A stretch of DNA of 59,393 bases from an uncultured Clostridia bacterium (GTDB taxonomy: Bacteria > Bacillota > Clostridia > UBA1381): positions 1 through 59,393 of the forward strand of contig CAKSDE010000017.1 in the NCBI GenBank assembly GCA_934444735.1. Direction: 5' to 3'. Positions 39,689-48,071 of the stretch are shown in pieces. Position numbers and translations under genes: made by a program. Under the pieces are notes generated by a model, which made no database searches, was not told where the DNA came from, and worked only from the letters and a program-made list of their open reading frames with translations. The stretch's first letter is position 1; each line of letters begins with the position of its first letter.

Positions 39689-39774
39689 TTATTATAAAAT
39701 AAAACTAAAACCTTTATAATATAAGTACCGTTTATTTTATTATCTATTATTACTTACGGAAAGGTTATGAAATT

Positions 39775-40116
39775 ATGAAAATCAAATCATCAAATTATGA
39801 ATATGCTCCGATAGGAATGAGGATAAAGACATCGCGAAAAAATAAAGGATATACCCAGGAATATCTGGCAGAAAAATTGAATGTGAGTACACAGCATATA
39901 AGCGATATTGAGAGAGGGTTAAACGGCGTGTCCGTCCCTGCATTGATGGACTTATGCACAGTTCTTGAGGTGAGCGCCGATTATATACTTTTCGGGACGG
40001 CATCGGGCAAATCAAATAATCCGATTATTCAGTCGCTTGAAAAGCTTACGTCACATCAGCGAATGTATGCTGAGAAATTATTGCAGGTATATATAAATTC
40101 ATGCGGAATAGAATGA
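39775..40116 (+). CDS. XRE family transcriptional regulator
   Basis: The 113-residue protein has a Cro/C1-type helix-turn-helix at about residues 14-70: IGMRIKTSRKNKGYTQEYLAEKLNVSTQHISDIERG, split as GYTQEYLAEKLNVS and QHISDIERGLNGVSVP. The C-terminal 40 residues form a helical dimerisation part. It probably controls its own gene through the palindrome 87 bases upstream. It is followed by an inverted repeat and a spoIIM-like gene. Its targets are unknown. Confidence 0.85.
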   Translation: MKIKSSNYEYAPIGMRIKTSRKNKGYTQEYLAEKLNVSTQHISDIERGLNGVSVPALMDLCTVLEVSADYILFGTASGKSNNPIIQSLEKLTSHQRMYAEKLLQVYINSCGIE

Positions 40117-40131
40117 TTTTCTAAGAATAAA

Positions 40132-40180
40132 CCCCCGTTTTTCGGAATAGTAATTATGTAAATACTATTGGAAAAGGGGG
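40132..40180 (+). promoter_or_regulatory. Long hairpin that includes the ribosome site of the spoIIM-like gene
   Basis: CCCCC(G)TTTTTC(GG)AATAGTA (40132-40152) pairs with TACTATTGGAAAAGGGGG (40163-40180), with small bulges. The 3' arm AAAAGGGGG is the Shine-Dalgarno sequence eight bases before ATG 40188. It may end transcription from the XRE gene and also hide the ribosome site when transcription reads through. Confidence 0.6.
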
Positions 40181-40187
40181 TTGTTTT

Positions 40188-40748
40188 ATGAAAGGACAAA
40201 AGTGGGTTTATCCGATTTTAATGCTTTCGGTTTTTGCGGTCGGGATTATTGTCGGGAGTATTTATGCGGTAAATATGCGAGAGAGCGCGGCTGCGGCACT
40301 GGACGAATATCTTTCGGATTTTTTGAAAAACAGCGATTTGCAGAAAAACAGTATATTTTTAAGCTCGCTCGTCGATAACTTAAAAGTATTTGCGATTATT
40401 TTCATTGCCGGGTTTTTTAAGATAGGCACACCTGCCGTTTTAGCCTGCGGTGTGACCGAAGGATTTGTCTCGGGATTTACTACTGCGGCAATGATTAAAT
40501 TAAAAGCGGTAAACGGATTATGGATTTCTCTGGCGAGTCTGCCGGCGGCACTTATTTTTGTTGCCGATTTGGTATTTTTCGGTGCGTACAGCATGGATTT
40601 CGGGATTACACTCGGAAAAAAAGATGTTTTTTTGAAAAAATCTTATTTTATTTTTTCGCTTATCGCACTTACTATATTTTGTGTTGCCGCTCTTTGCGAC
40701 GGTTACATAACCACAATATTTATGAAAATGCTTGTAACCAAAATGTAA
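40188..40748 (+). CDS. spoIIM: SpoIIM-like membrane protein
   Basis: The 186-residue integral membrane protein has about five hydrophobic helices (about residues 8-28, 64-80, 82-100, 108-132, 152-176). The layout, NLKVFAIIFIAGFFKIGTP followed by GFVSGF, matches the SpoIIM/DUF95 family. SpoIIM belongs to the DMP complex that degrades septal peptidoglycan during engulfment of the forespore. The neighbouring xerD downstream is a gene order seen in spore-forming Firmicutes and supports the call. It is slightly shorter than Bacillus SpoIIM. Confidence 0.8.
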   Translation: MKGQKWVYPILMLSVFAVGIIVGSIYAVNMRESAAAALDEYLSDFLKNSDLQKNSIFLSSLVDNLKVFAIIFIAGFFKIGTPAVLACGVTEGFVSGFTTAAMIKLKAVNGLWISLASLPAALIFVADLVFFGAYSMDFGITLGKKDVFLKKSYFIFSLIALTIFCVAALCDGYITTIFMKMLVTKM

Positions 40749-40829
40749 CATTAAAGTATCATTTATACAAATTTCTGACATAATCTTGTAAAAAACACAT
40801 AAAAAAGACTATACAAACGGAAAAAAGTG

Positions 40830-40838
40830 TGCTATAAT
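40830..40838 (+). promoter_or_regulatory. Extended -10 promoter element upstream of xerD
   Basis: TGCTATAAT (TG at 40830-40831, TATAAT at 40833-40838) lies about 70 bases before the xerD start. No good -35 is visible at the right distance, as is usual for extended -10 promoters. Confidence 0.5.
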
Positions 40839-40908
40839 AGATTTGTTTGATATGAGGAATGAAACTTAATTGTAATAATATTATGTAAACGATATAGGAG
40901 GAAAGGAA

Positions 40909-41787
40909 ATGACTGATTATGTACAGGGGTTTGCCTGCTTTATGTCGGGAGAAAAGCACAAATCCCAAAATACTGTCCAATCGTATAAACGAGATGTTTC
41001 TCAGTACATAGATTATCTGAATTTAAACGGGATAACCGATATAACGGCGACAAACGGGAGAACTGTTTCGACTTATCTTTCAAAGCTGCAGCATGACGGC
41101 AAGGCGACATCTACGGTTTCAAGAACTTTGGCGTCGCTGCGGTCTTTTTATACATATGTCAGGGAGTCGGGAGAGGATATGCCGAATCCGACGGCAAATC
41201 TCGAAACGCCGAAAGTCGAAAAAAAGCTGCCGCGAATACTCACACCGCACGAGGTGGAGCTATTGTTGGATCAGCCCGATTCGGAGTGCGTAAAGGGCAA
41301 ACGCGATAAGGCGATGCTTGAACTTTTATACGCTACCGGAATACGTGTTTCCGAGCTTATAAATCTCGATATAAACGATGTAAATACTGTTATGGGATTT
41401 ATAAAGTGCACAGGCACGAAAAAAGAGCGTATTGTCCCGATGGGGAATGTCGCAAGGATTGCCGTGAATGACTACATCTTAAATTCGCGCCCGATTATGG
41501 CAAAAGACGAAAATTCGCTTTTTGTAAACTGCAACGGGGCAAAGCTTTCAAGACAGGGCTTTTGGAAAATAATTAAGCAGTACCAAAAGCAGGCGGGGAT
41601 TTCGGCGGATATTACGCCGCACACTCTGCGTCATTCTTTTGCTGCGCATCTTTTGGAAAACGGTGCGGATTTAAAGTCGATCCAGGAAATGCTCGGTCAT
41701 TCCGATATATCTTCAACGCAGATATATTCACAGCTGATGAACAGCAGACTAAAAGATGTATATGAAAAAGCACACCCGAGAGCGTGA
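40909..41787 (+). CDS. xerD: Tyrosine recombinase XerD
   Basis: The 292-residue site-specific recombinase would resolve chromosome dimers at dif with its XerC partner. The N-terminal SAM-like core-binding domain spans about residues 1-95. The catalytic domain has Arg146 (ATGIRVSEL), Lys in the beta-hairpin around 171, His238 and Arg241 (HTLRHSFAAHLL), His264 (LGHSDISST) and nucleophile Tyr273 (QIYSQL). Length and full conservation fit a housekeeping XerC/D protein and not the phage integrase. The gene follows the spoIIM-like gene, and AGGAGGAAAGG precedes ATG 40909. Confidence 0.93.
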   Translation: MTDYVQGFACFMSGEKHKSQNTVQSYKRDVSQYIDYLNLNGITDITATNGRTVSTYLSKLQHDGKATSTVSRTLASLRSFYTYVRESGEDMPNPTANLETPKVEKKLPRILTPHEVELLLDQPDSECVKGKRDKAMLELLYATGIRVSELINLDINDVNTVMGFIKCTGTKKERIVPMGNVARIAVNDYILNSRPIMAKDENSLFVNCNGAKLSRQGFWKIIKQYQKQAGISADITPHTLRHSFAAHLLENGADLKSIQEMLGHSDISSTQIYSQLMNSRLKDVYEKAHPRA

Positions 41788-41833
41788 AGGGGAATTACCT
41801 GTATAATATTCAAAAGAAAAGGGAGAAATTAAA

Positions 41834-42763
41834 ATGGGAATAAAGCAGCTTATAAAAAAATCGGATGTTGTATATCATGCGGCACTGAGCACGGTGGCAG
41901 ATGCTAATCGGAAAAAATACGAGAGGGTATCAAAGGACGAGAAAAAGCTCAAGGAATTTATGGCAAAGGAGTACAAGCGGGCAACAGGCAAGACTCTTAA
42001 TATACCGCCGAAAAGCTATACCGAGAAGATTCAATTTGCAAAATTCTACGATTCCACACCTCTGAAAGCTAAATTGACCGATAAATATGCGGTAAGGGAA
42101 TGGGTGGCTGATACAATAGGAGAGCAGTATCTGATACCGCTTTTGGGCGTATGGGATCATTATGATGAGATTGATTTTTCAAAGCTGCCCGAAAAGTTTG
42201 TTTTAAAGACGAATAACGGCTCGGGGACAAACCTTGTTGTGACCGACAAAGCTTCAATTGATCATAAAAAAGCGAAGAGAGACTTTGAGTTTTGGTTAAA
42301 GCAGGATTTCGCTTTTTCGGGCAGAGGATATGAATTGCACTATTCGCTCATAAAGCCCAAAATTATTGCGGAGAAGTATATGACCGACAAAACAGGCGAA
42401 CTGAATGACTACAAATTCCTTTGCTTTAACGGAGAACCGCATTTTGTGTGGGTGGACGTGGGAAGATACTCAAAGCATTGCAGGAATGTGTATGATCTTG
42501 AATGGAATCTTCAGCCGTGGAAACAGTTTACATATGACAATTCCGAAAAGCCTATTCCGAAACCTGAAAATCTGCAGACGATGATTGAGCTGGCAAGAAA
42601 GCTCTCAAAAGGGTTCGGTCATGTAAGAGTTGATTTATATAATATTGACGGGAATATTTATTTTGGAGAGATGACCTTTACAAACGGAAAGGGATTTGAG
42701 ATGATATATCCGGAAGAGGCGAATATTATGCTGGGATCTTTATGGAAAGAGTATGACGAGTAG
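41834..42763 (+). CDS. ATP-grasp protein, TupA-like
   Basis: The 309-residue product has the ATP-grasp signature: LPEKFVLKTNNGSGTNLVV (lysine and Gly-rich loop), IAEKYMTDKTGELNDYKFLCFNG, and the metal-binding end VRVDLYNIDGNIYFGEMTF. This is the TupA-like family known from teichuronopeptide and exopolysaccharide loci, where it is thought to join amino-acid or carboxylate units to glycans. No glycan gene cluster is directly beside it here, so the substrate is unknown. GGGAGAAAT precedes ATG 41834. Confidence 0.85.
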   Translation: MGIKQLIKKSDVVYHAALSTVADANRKKYERVSKDEKKLKEFMAKEYKRATGKTLNIPPKSYTEKIQFAKFYDSTPLKAKLTDKYAVREWVADTIGEQYLIPLLGVWDHYDEIDFSKLPEKFVLKTNNGSGTNLVVTDKASIDHKKAKRDFEFWLKQDFAFSGRGYELHYSLIKPKIIAEKYMTDKTGELNDYKFLCFNGEPHFVWVDVGRYSKHCRNVYDLEWNLQPWKQFTYDNSEKPIPKPENLQTMIELARKLSKGFGHVRVDLYNIDGNIYFGEMTFTNGKGFEMIYPEEANIMLGSLWKEYDE

Positions 42764-42790
42764 AAAGAAAAACCTCTTTCGCACCCGGTG

Positions 42791-42826
42791 GAGCTGCGGC
42801 AAAATGATTTCATTTTGCCGCGGCTC
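42791..42826. terminator. Hairpin terminator after the ATP-grasp gene
   Basis: GAGCTGCGGCAAAATG pairs with CATTTTGCCGCGGCTC (one mismatch) around a four-base loop, followed by TTTG. A second hairpin follows closely. Confidence 0.7.
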
Positions 42827-42840
42827 TTTGATTTATAATC

Positions 42841-42867
42841 AAAAATGACGGTATGCGCGTCATTTTT
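42841..42867. terminator. Second hairpin terminator
   Basis: AAAAATGACG and its perfect complement CGTCATTTTT surround a 7-base loop. The A-run and T-run allow action in both directions. The rest of the 332-base gap (42764-43095) holds only the promoter listed next. Confidence 0.75.
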
Positions 42868-43024
42868 GGCTGAAATAAAAAGTTTCAACCTGTCGTAAAA
42901 TTAAAATTAGCCGGAACTTTTTATTTCTACCTAAGAATTTTAATTGGAAAACGTTAGTTTTACAATTACCTATTTTGTGCAAATTCATATCAAAAATCCG
43001 TGATTTGTTGTAATTTAAAAACAA

Positions 43025-43053
43025 TTGAAATTGCAATGGTTTTGTGTTAAAAT
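43025..43053 (+). promoter_or_regulatory. Promoter of the Ppx/GppA gene
   Basis: TTGAAA (43025-43030), a 17-base spacer, and TAAAAT (43048-43053), about 40 bases before the start codon. Confidence 0.6.
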
Positions 43054-43095
43054 AAGAACAGTATAAAATTGCCGTTTGAAAGGGGAATTTTTCAG

Positions 43096-43947
43096 ATGAA
43101 CACAAGAAAATTCGGTATTATAGATATCGGCTCAAACACAATCCGTGCCGTAAAATATAAAGACAATCGACCGTGCGGCGATAAAGCCGCCGCCTCGCAT
43201 ATTTTGCATTTTACAAATGAGGGTATTCTCTCGGAGGAGGGGGCGGCGGATCTTATATCCTCGCTTTTGCAGTTAAAAGAATATCTCGACGATGTCCCGA
43301 TATATGCATTTGCAACATCTGCTATGCGTGATGTTAAAAATTTCTGTGATATAAAAAAGCAGGTATCTGATAAGACGGGCATAGAAATCGAGCTTATCTC
43401 GGGAGAAACCGAGGCGGAGTATGATTATATGGCGATAAGGAGCGTGTGCGCGGATAAGTGCGGTATTGCAGTTGATCTGGGCGGCGGAAGTGCGCAGGTT
43501 ATAGCTTTTGATGAAAACGGCGTCACTGAGTCGGAGTCGTTTGCAATTGGCGTTAAACGTATGCGAAACGCTTTTTGCAAAGGTGTAATTCCCGAAAATG
43601 CCGAAATTTTAAATATAGACGCACATATTGAAAAAGAGCTTTCGGAGATACACGCAAAAAGCGGGATTATATGGTTTATGGGCGGTACGGCAAAAGCCGC
43701 CGAGCTTGCGGCGCAAAAGCTTTTTTCGGTATCTGCAATAACCCCGGAGGTGTTGGAAAATATTTTTTCGGAGATTTGCAAATCACCCGAACTCGGAAAA
43801 AAGCTTTTCGGGAAAAGATACGAAACCATGCCGGTGGGGTTAAAGGTTATGAAAAAAATATGCGAAGCTCTCGGCGGCAGGGAAATTGAAGTTTGCGAAG
43901 TCGGAGTGCGTGACGGATACGCAGAAAAAATAACAAAGGAGAAATAA
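43096..43947 (+). CDS. Ppx/GppA family phosphatase
   Basis: The 283-residue member of the sugar-kinase/Hsp70 actin-like fold has phosphate-1 motif IIDIGSNTIR (residues 8-17), FATSAMRD, ISGETEAEYDY and phosphate-2 motif AVDLGGGSAQV. It would hydrolyse polyphosphate or pppGpp. The short form without a C-terminal HD domain is typical of Firmicutes and many anaerobes, and the exact substrate cannot be told from sequence. ATG 43096 was chosen because AAAGGGG lies ten bases upstream. The open frame to 43069 has no signal. Confidence 0.85.
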   Translation: MNTRKFGIIDIGSNTIRAVKYKDNRPCGDKAAASHILHFTNEGILSEEGAADLISSLLQLKEYLDDVPIYAFATSAMRDVKNFCDIKKQVSDKTGIEIELISGETEAEYDYMAIRSVCADKCGIAVDLGGGSAQVIAFDENGVTESESFAIGVKRMRNAFCKGVIPENAEILNIDAHIEKELSEIHAKSGIIWFMGGTAKAAELAAQKLFSVSAITPEVLENIFSEICKSPELGKKLFGKRYETMPVGLKVMKKICEALGGREIEVCEVGVRDGYAEKITKEK

Positions 43948-43950
43948 GAT

Positions 43951-44865
43951 ATGAATAAAAAGCATTTGGCATATATGCAGATGGTTGTGGCATCGGTTTT
44001 ATGGAGCATTGCAGGGATTTTTATAAAGCTTATCGATGCAAATCCGTTTACAATAGCCGGACTGCGCAGTGCGGTGGCGATTATCCCTGTGATTGTTATG
44101 ATGGCGGTAAATCATGAAAAACTGAAGCCGACCAAAAATGTACTTATTTCGGCGGTATTTATGATGCTGACCTTTAATGCGTTTGTTGCGGCAAATAAGC
44201 TCACTACTGCGGCAAATGCGATAGTTTTGCAGTTTACCGCACCGATTTTTATCGAGATAATAAGCATTGTATTTTTACATGAAAAGGCAAAGATGATTGA
44301 TATTTTAGCAGTTGCACTGACATTTATCGGTATATCTTTCTTCTTTTTCGAGCAGATGGACGGCGGCGGTCTTTTGGGGAATATAATTGCCGTTTTGGCA
44401 GGATTTTTTATGGCATTTATGTATATTGCGGTGAACCGTGCCGATCCGTCCGAGAAGATGAGCTCGATTTTCTTCGGTCAGGCATTTACGGCAATTGCCG
44501 GAATAATTGCCGGACTTATTCTGCCGACATTTTCGGGAAAGATTCCCGACGCGCTCACCGTTCCCTTTAATCTGAACCCGATGGGTTGGCTCTGCATTTT
44601 TATTTTGGGTGTTGTACAGCTCGGTATTCCCTATGTTTTGGTCGGACTTGCCTCGAAAAACTGCTCGGCGCTTGCCTGCTCCTTGATAGGGGTAATCGAG
44701 CCGCTTTTAAACCCTGTCTGGGTGGCGATATTTAACGGCGAGATTCCCGGCATATTTGCTCTTATAGGTGCCGTGATAATTATAGTATCGGTTTCAGGGT
44801 GGTGCATACTTTCAGATAAAGATGGAAGTGCAAAACCACGCACCAACCGCAGTCTGAGTGAATAA
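43951..44865 (+). CDS. EamA/DMT family transporter
   Basis: The 304-residue membrane protein has ten hydrophobic helices arranged as two EamA repeats (residues about 10-140 and 150-285). It contains the SVLWSIAGIFIKLI-like first helix and a FTAPIFIEI-type segment. DMT proteins export or import small metabolites, but the substrate cannot be predicted. It starts three bases after the phosphatase stop and may share its transcript. Two imperfect 20 bp copies of CACGCACCNANCGCAGTNTG occur at its 3' end and just beyond (44838 and 44873). Confidence 0.85.
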   Translation: MNKKHLAYMQMVVASVLWSIAGIFIKLIDANPFTIAGLRSAVAIIPVIVMMAVNHEKLKPTKNVLISAVFMMLTFNAFVAANKLTTAANAIVLQFTAPIFIEIISIVFLHEKAKMIDILAVALTFIGISFFFFEQMDGGGLLGNIIAVLAGFFMAFMYIAVNRADPSEKMSSIFFGQAFTAIAGIIAGLILPTFSGKIPDALTVPFNLNPMGWLCIFILGVVQLGIPYVLVGLASKNCSALACSLIGVIEPLLNPVWVAIFNGEIPGIFALIGAVIIIVSVSGWCILSDKDGSAKPRTNRSLSE

Positions 44866-44910
44866 AAACACACGCACCGATCGCAGTGTCGGCAGATAAG
44901 GAGAGAAATT

Positions 44911-45168
44911 ATGGATATAGAACACATTGCCAAACTATCAAAGATTGCCTTTACGAAAGAGGAATACGAAAAAGCGGCGGAGGAAATGGCGGATATTATA
45001 AAGCTTATGGGAAAAGTCACAGAGTGTGCCGAAGAAAGCGCATATATGCCGAGTGCCGCCGCTTTTTCCGATTTACGGGAGGATAGAGCAAAATCCTATG
45101 AAAAATCGGTTACCGATAATGCAAAAGAGGTTAAGGGCGCACAGTTTGTCGTGCCTAAGGTGGTATAA
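44911..45168 (+). CDS. gatC: Asp-tRNA(Asn)/Glu-tRNA(Gln) amidotransferase subunit C
   Basis: The 85-residue small subunit has the pattern HIAKLSKIAFTKEEYEK at the N-terminus and an extended C-terminal part with LREDRAKSYEKS that wraps around GatA. It stabilises the GatCAB complex, which converts misacylated Glu-tRNA(Gln) and Asp-tRNA(Asn) to the amidated forms. AAGGAGAG precedes ATG 44911, and its stop overlaps the gatA start. Confidence 0.92.
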   Translation: MDIEHIAKLSKIAFTKEEYEKAAEEMADIIKLMGKVTECAEESAYMPSAAAFSDLREDRAKSYEKSVTDNAKEVKGAQFVVPKVV

Positions 45169-46583
45169 TGGATATTGAAATTTTGCGAAAAGAACTCGAC
45201 TCGGGGAAAATCGGTGCGGTAGAGCTTACCCGAAGTCTGATAGACAAAATAAAAAAAGAGGACGGTAATCTCAACTCCTTTATAACGCTTGCGGAGGAGG
45301 CGGCAATATCTGCCGCAAAAAAGGCAGATGAGCGAATAAAGCGAGGCGAGCAAAGTTATTTGACAGGGATACCGATAACGCTAAAAGATAACATCTGCAC
45401 CGAAAAAATCCGCACAACGGCGGCATCGCGAATGCTTGAAGATTTCGTGCCGCCTTATGATGCGACAGCCGCGGCGCGCTTAAAATCAGCCGGTGCGGTG
45501 ATTTTGGGGAAAACCAACATGGACGAGTTTGCCATGGGTTCAAATTCCGATACATCATATTTCGGAAGAGTCAAAAATCCGATAAATCCCGAAAAATCTG
45601 CGGGAGGATCATCGGGAGGAGCGGCGGTAAGCGTTAAAGCTGATTTTTGCGCGGCGGCGCTCGGCTCGGATACCGGCGGATCTGTGCGCCTGCCGGCATC
45701 ATATTGCGGTGTCTGCGGAATAAAGCCGACATACGGCAGAGTTTCGCGGTTCGGACTTATAGCCTTTGCGTCAAGCCTTGACCAGATAGGCGTGATAGCA
45801 AATTCGGCGAGGGATTGTGCGCATATGCTAAACTGCATTTCGGGGTATGATGAGTCGGACAGGACAACCGTAAAGCATGATAACGACTTTTTATGCGGTA
45901 TCGGAAAAAGTATTTCCGGCTTGACGGTTGCGCTCCCTGAGGAGTTTTTCTCGGATAAGGTATCGGACGATGTGAAGTGTGCGGTATTTTCGGGGGCGAA
46001 ATTTTTGGAGAAAAAGGGCGCAAAGCTAAAAAGCGTATCAATGCCGAGCCTTGATTATGCCGTTAGCGCATACTATCTGATTTCATCAGCCGAGGCGGCA
46101 TCAAACCTTGCGCGGTTCGACGGTATAAAATACGGCTATCGCTCAAAAAACGGTAAAACATATGAGGAACTGATTGAAAATACACGCCGCGAGGGGTTCG
46201 GCGATGAAGTGAAGAGAAGAATACTTTTGGGAAACTTCGCACTCTCAGGCGGGTATTACGATGAATACTATAAAAATGCTTTGAAAGTAAGAAATAAAGT
46301 GAAAAATGACTATGAAAGAGTGTTTGATACGGCGGATATAATTATCTCACCGACCGCCTGCAAAAGTGTTCCCGATGCAAAAGAAAAGCTTTCGCCGAGT
46401 GAGATTTATATGGCGGACATCTGCACCGTGCCGGTAAATATCTCAGGACTCCCGGCAATAAGCACCACTTGCGGATATTCTACGGACGGCTTGCCGATAG
46501 GAATGAGCATAACAGGCAAAAGCTTTTTTGAACAACAGATTATATCGGTCTGCGATACCTTTGAGAGGGGGCGCGGTATATGA
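45168..46583 (+). CDS. gatA: Asp-tRNA(Asn)/Glu-tRNA(Gln) amidotransferase subunit A
   Basis: The 471-residue glutaminase subunit belongs to the amidase signature family. The Ser-cisSer-Lys triad is Lys73 (TLKDN), Ser148 (AGGSSGG) and Ser172 (SDTGGSVRLPAS). It releases ammonia from glutamine for GatB. Length and motifs are intact. It lies between gatC and gatB with single-codon overlaps, so the three subunits are made from one operon. Confidence 0.96.
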   Translation: MDIEILRKELDSGKIGAVELTRSLIDKIKKEDGNLNSFITLAEEAAISAAKKADERIKRGEQSYLTGIPITLKDNICTEKIRTTAASRMLEDFVPPYDATAAARLKSAGAVILGKTNMDEFAMGSNSDTSYFGRVKNPINPEKSAGGSSGGAAVSVKADFCAAALGSDTGGSVRLPASYCGVCGIKPTYGRVSRFGLIAFASSLDQIGVIANSARDCAHMLNCISGYDESDRTTVKHDNDFLCGIGKSISGLTVALPEEFFSDKVSDDVKCAVFSGAKFLEKKGAKLKSVSMPSLDYAVSAYYLISSAEAASNLARFDGIKYGYRSKNGKTYEELIENTRREGFGDEVKRRILLGNFALSGGYYDEYYKNALKVRNKVKNDYERVFDTADIIISPTACKSVPDAKEKLSPSEIYMADICTVPVNISGLPAISTTCGYSTDGLPIGMSITGKSFFEQQIISVCDTFERGRGI

Positions 46584-47995
46584 AATATATTCCTGTAATG
46601 GGACTGGAGATTCACGCCGAGCTTTTGTGTGACTCAAAGGTGTACTGCTCTTGTCCGAACAGATTCGGAGGGCGTGAAAACAGCCGCGTTTGCCCGATTT
46701 GTGCAGGACTTCCCGGAACACTGCCGAGTCTTAACAGAAATGCCGTAAGCCTGGCGGTTAAGGCAGGAATTGCCCTAAACTGCAAAATAAACAACTACTC
46801 GGCATTTGATCGGAAAAACTATTTTTACCCCGATCTTCCCAAGGCATATCAGATAACGCAGTTTGAATATCCGATATGCGGCGAGGGATATCTTGAAATT
46901 GAGGGTAAAAAAATCGGGATTGAGCGCATACACATAGAAGAGGATGCCGGCAAGCTCACGCATGAGGGTGATATATCGCTTGCGGATTTTAACCGCACGG
47001 GTGTGCCTTTGATAGAGATTGTGACAAAGCCTGATTTTCGCACAGTAAAAGAGGTGCAGAGCTTTGTTGAAGATGTGGCATTAAGGCTGAAATATGCCGG
47101 GGTGTGCGATGCAAGGTTAGAGGAAGGCTCTTTGAGGGTTGATGTGAATATTTCGGTGATGCCGGAGGGGAGCGCGGAATTTGGCACAAGAGCTGAAATT
47201 AAAAATCTCAACTCGATAAAATCAATCGGCAGGGCGATAGAGTATGAAATATCACGCCAGAGCGAGATTTTGGAGCGCGCAGAAAAGGTAATACAGCAGA
47301 CGCGCCGATTTGATTCGCACACAGGCAAAACCTACCTTATGCGAAATAAAGAGGACGCAGACGAGTACAGATACTTTCCCGAGCCGGACATATTGCCGAT
47401 ACGGCTCAGCAATGCGGAGATTGAGGATATAAAAGCTGATATGGGCGAGATGCCGGATAAGCGCTTTATCCGATACACAAACGAGTACGGACTCGCAAAG
47501 GACGATGCGAGCCTTTTGATTGCCGATAAGGAGTTTTCCGATTTTTACGATTCCGCGGCAGATGTATACGGTGACAGAATCGGCACGGCGAAAATGATGC
47601 TCGGCGAGATGAGAAGAAACATGAACGATATGGGTGCGAAGATGTCCGATCTGAAATTTTCGCCGCAGGATTTGGCGGAGCTTGCCGCTTTGCAAAAAGA
47701 TGAGTCGGTAAGCAAGAACGCGGCAAAGGATATTTTTAAGATTATGTTTTTAAGCGGCAGAAATCCAAAGGATATAGCAAAAACCGAGGGCTTTTTAATG
47801 GATAACGACACCGATTTTCTAAATGAGCTTACAGAGAGAGTCATTGCGGAGAATGAAAAAAGTGTATCGGAATATAAAAACGGCAATAAAAAGGTGTTCG
47901 GCTTTTTGATGGGGATAGTTATGCGCGGGGGAGGAAAGAGTGTGAATCCTAGCGCGGCGAAGAAGATACTGGAAGAAAAGCTTGAATTATCTTGA
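46580..47995 (+). CDS. gatB: Asp-tRNA(Asn)/Glu-tRNA(Gln) amidotransferase subunit B
   Basis: The 471-residue transamidase subunit starts with the GLEIHAEL signature, then the zinc-binding cysteines around CSCPNRF and VCPICAGLPG. The kinase-like core includes FDRKNYFYPDLPKAYQI, and a C-terminal YqeY/tail domain binds tRNA. It activates and amidates the misacylated tRNA with ammonia from GatA. Its end overlaps the -35 of the glnN promoter. Confidence 0.96.
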   Translation: MKYIPVMGLEIHAELLCDSKVYCSCPNRFGGRENSRVCPICAGLPGTLPSLNRNAVSLAVKAGIALNCKINNYSAFDRKNYFYPDLPKAYQITQFEYPICGEGYLEIEGKKIGIERIHIEEDAGKLTHEGDISLADFNRTGVPLIEIVTKPDFRTVKEVQSFVEDVALRLKYAGVCDARLEEGSLRVDVNISVMPEGSAEFGTRAEIKNLNSIKSIGRAIEYEISRQSEILERAEKVIQQTRRFDSHTGKTYLMRNKEDADEYRYFPEPDILPIRLSNAEIEDIKADMGEMPDKRFIRYTNEYGLAKDDASLLIADKEFSDFYDSAADVYGDRIGTAKMMLGEMRRNMNDMGAKMSDLKFSPQDLAELAALQKDESVSKNAAKDIFKIMFLSGRNPKDIAKTEGFLMDNDTDFLNELTERVIAENEKSVSEYKNGNKKVFGFLMGIVMRGGGKSVNPSAAKKILEEKLELS

Positions 47996-48021
47996 CAGAA
48001 TATGTATGTATGATATATAAT
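47992..48021 (+). promoter_or_regulatory. glnN promoter overlapping the gatB stop
   Basis: TTGACA (47992-47997), an 18-base spacer and TATAAT (48016-48021). It lies about 50 bases before the glutamine synthetase start. Confidence 0.7.
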
Positions 48022-48071
48022 TATATTATTAAAGTGCTTTTTGGCAAAGAAGAGAAAGGATGATTAAAATA

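Noticed and set aside
40909..41787. XerD-type recombinase considered as the prophage integrase
   Set aside because: It lies 5 kb outside the phage junction beside a spoIIM-like gene, has the length and motifs of chromosomal XerD, and is separated from the prophage by several host genes.
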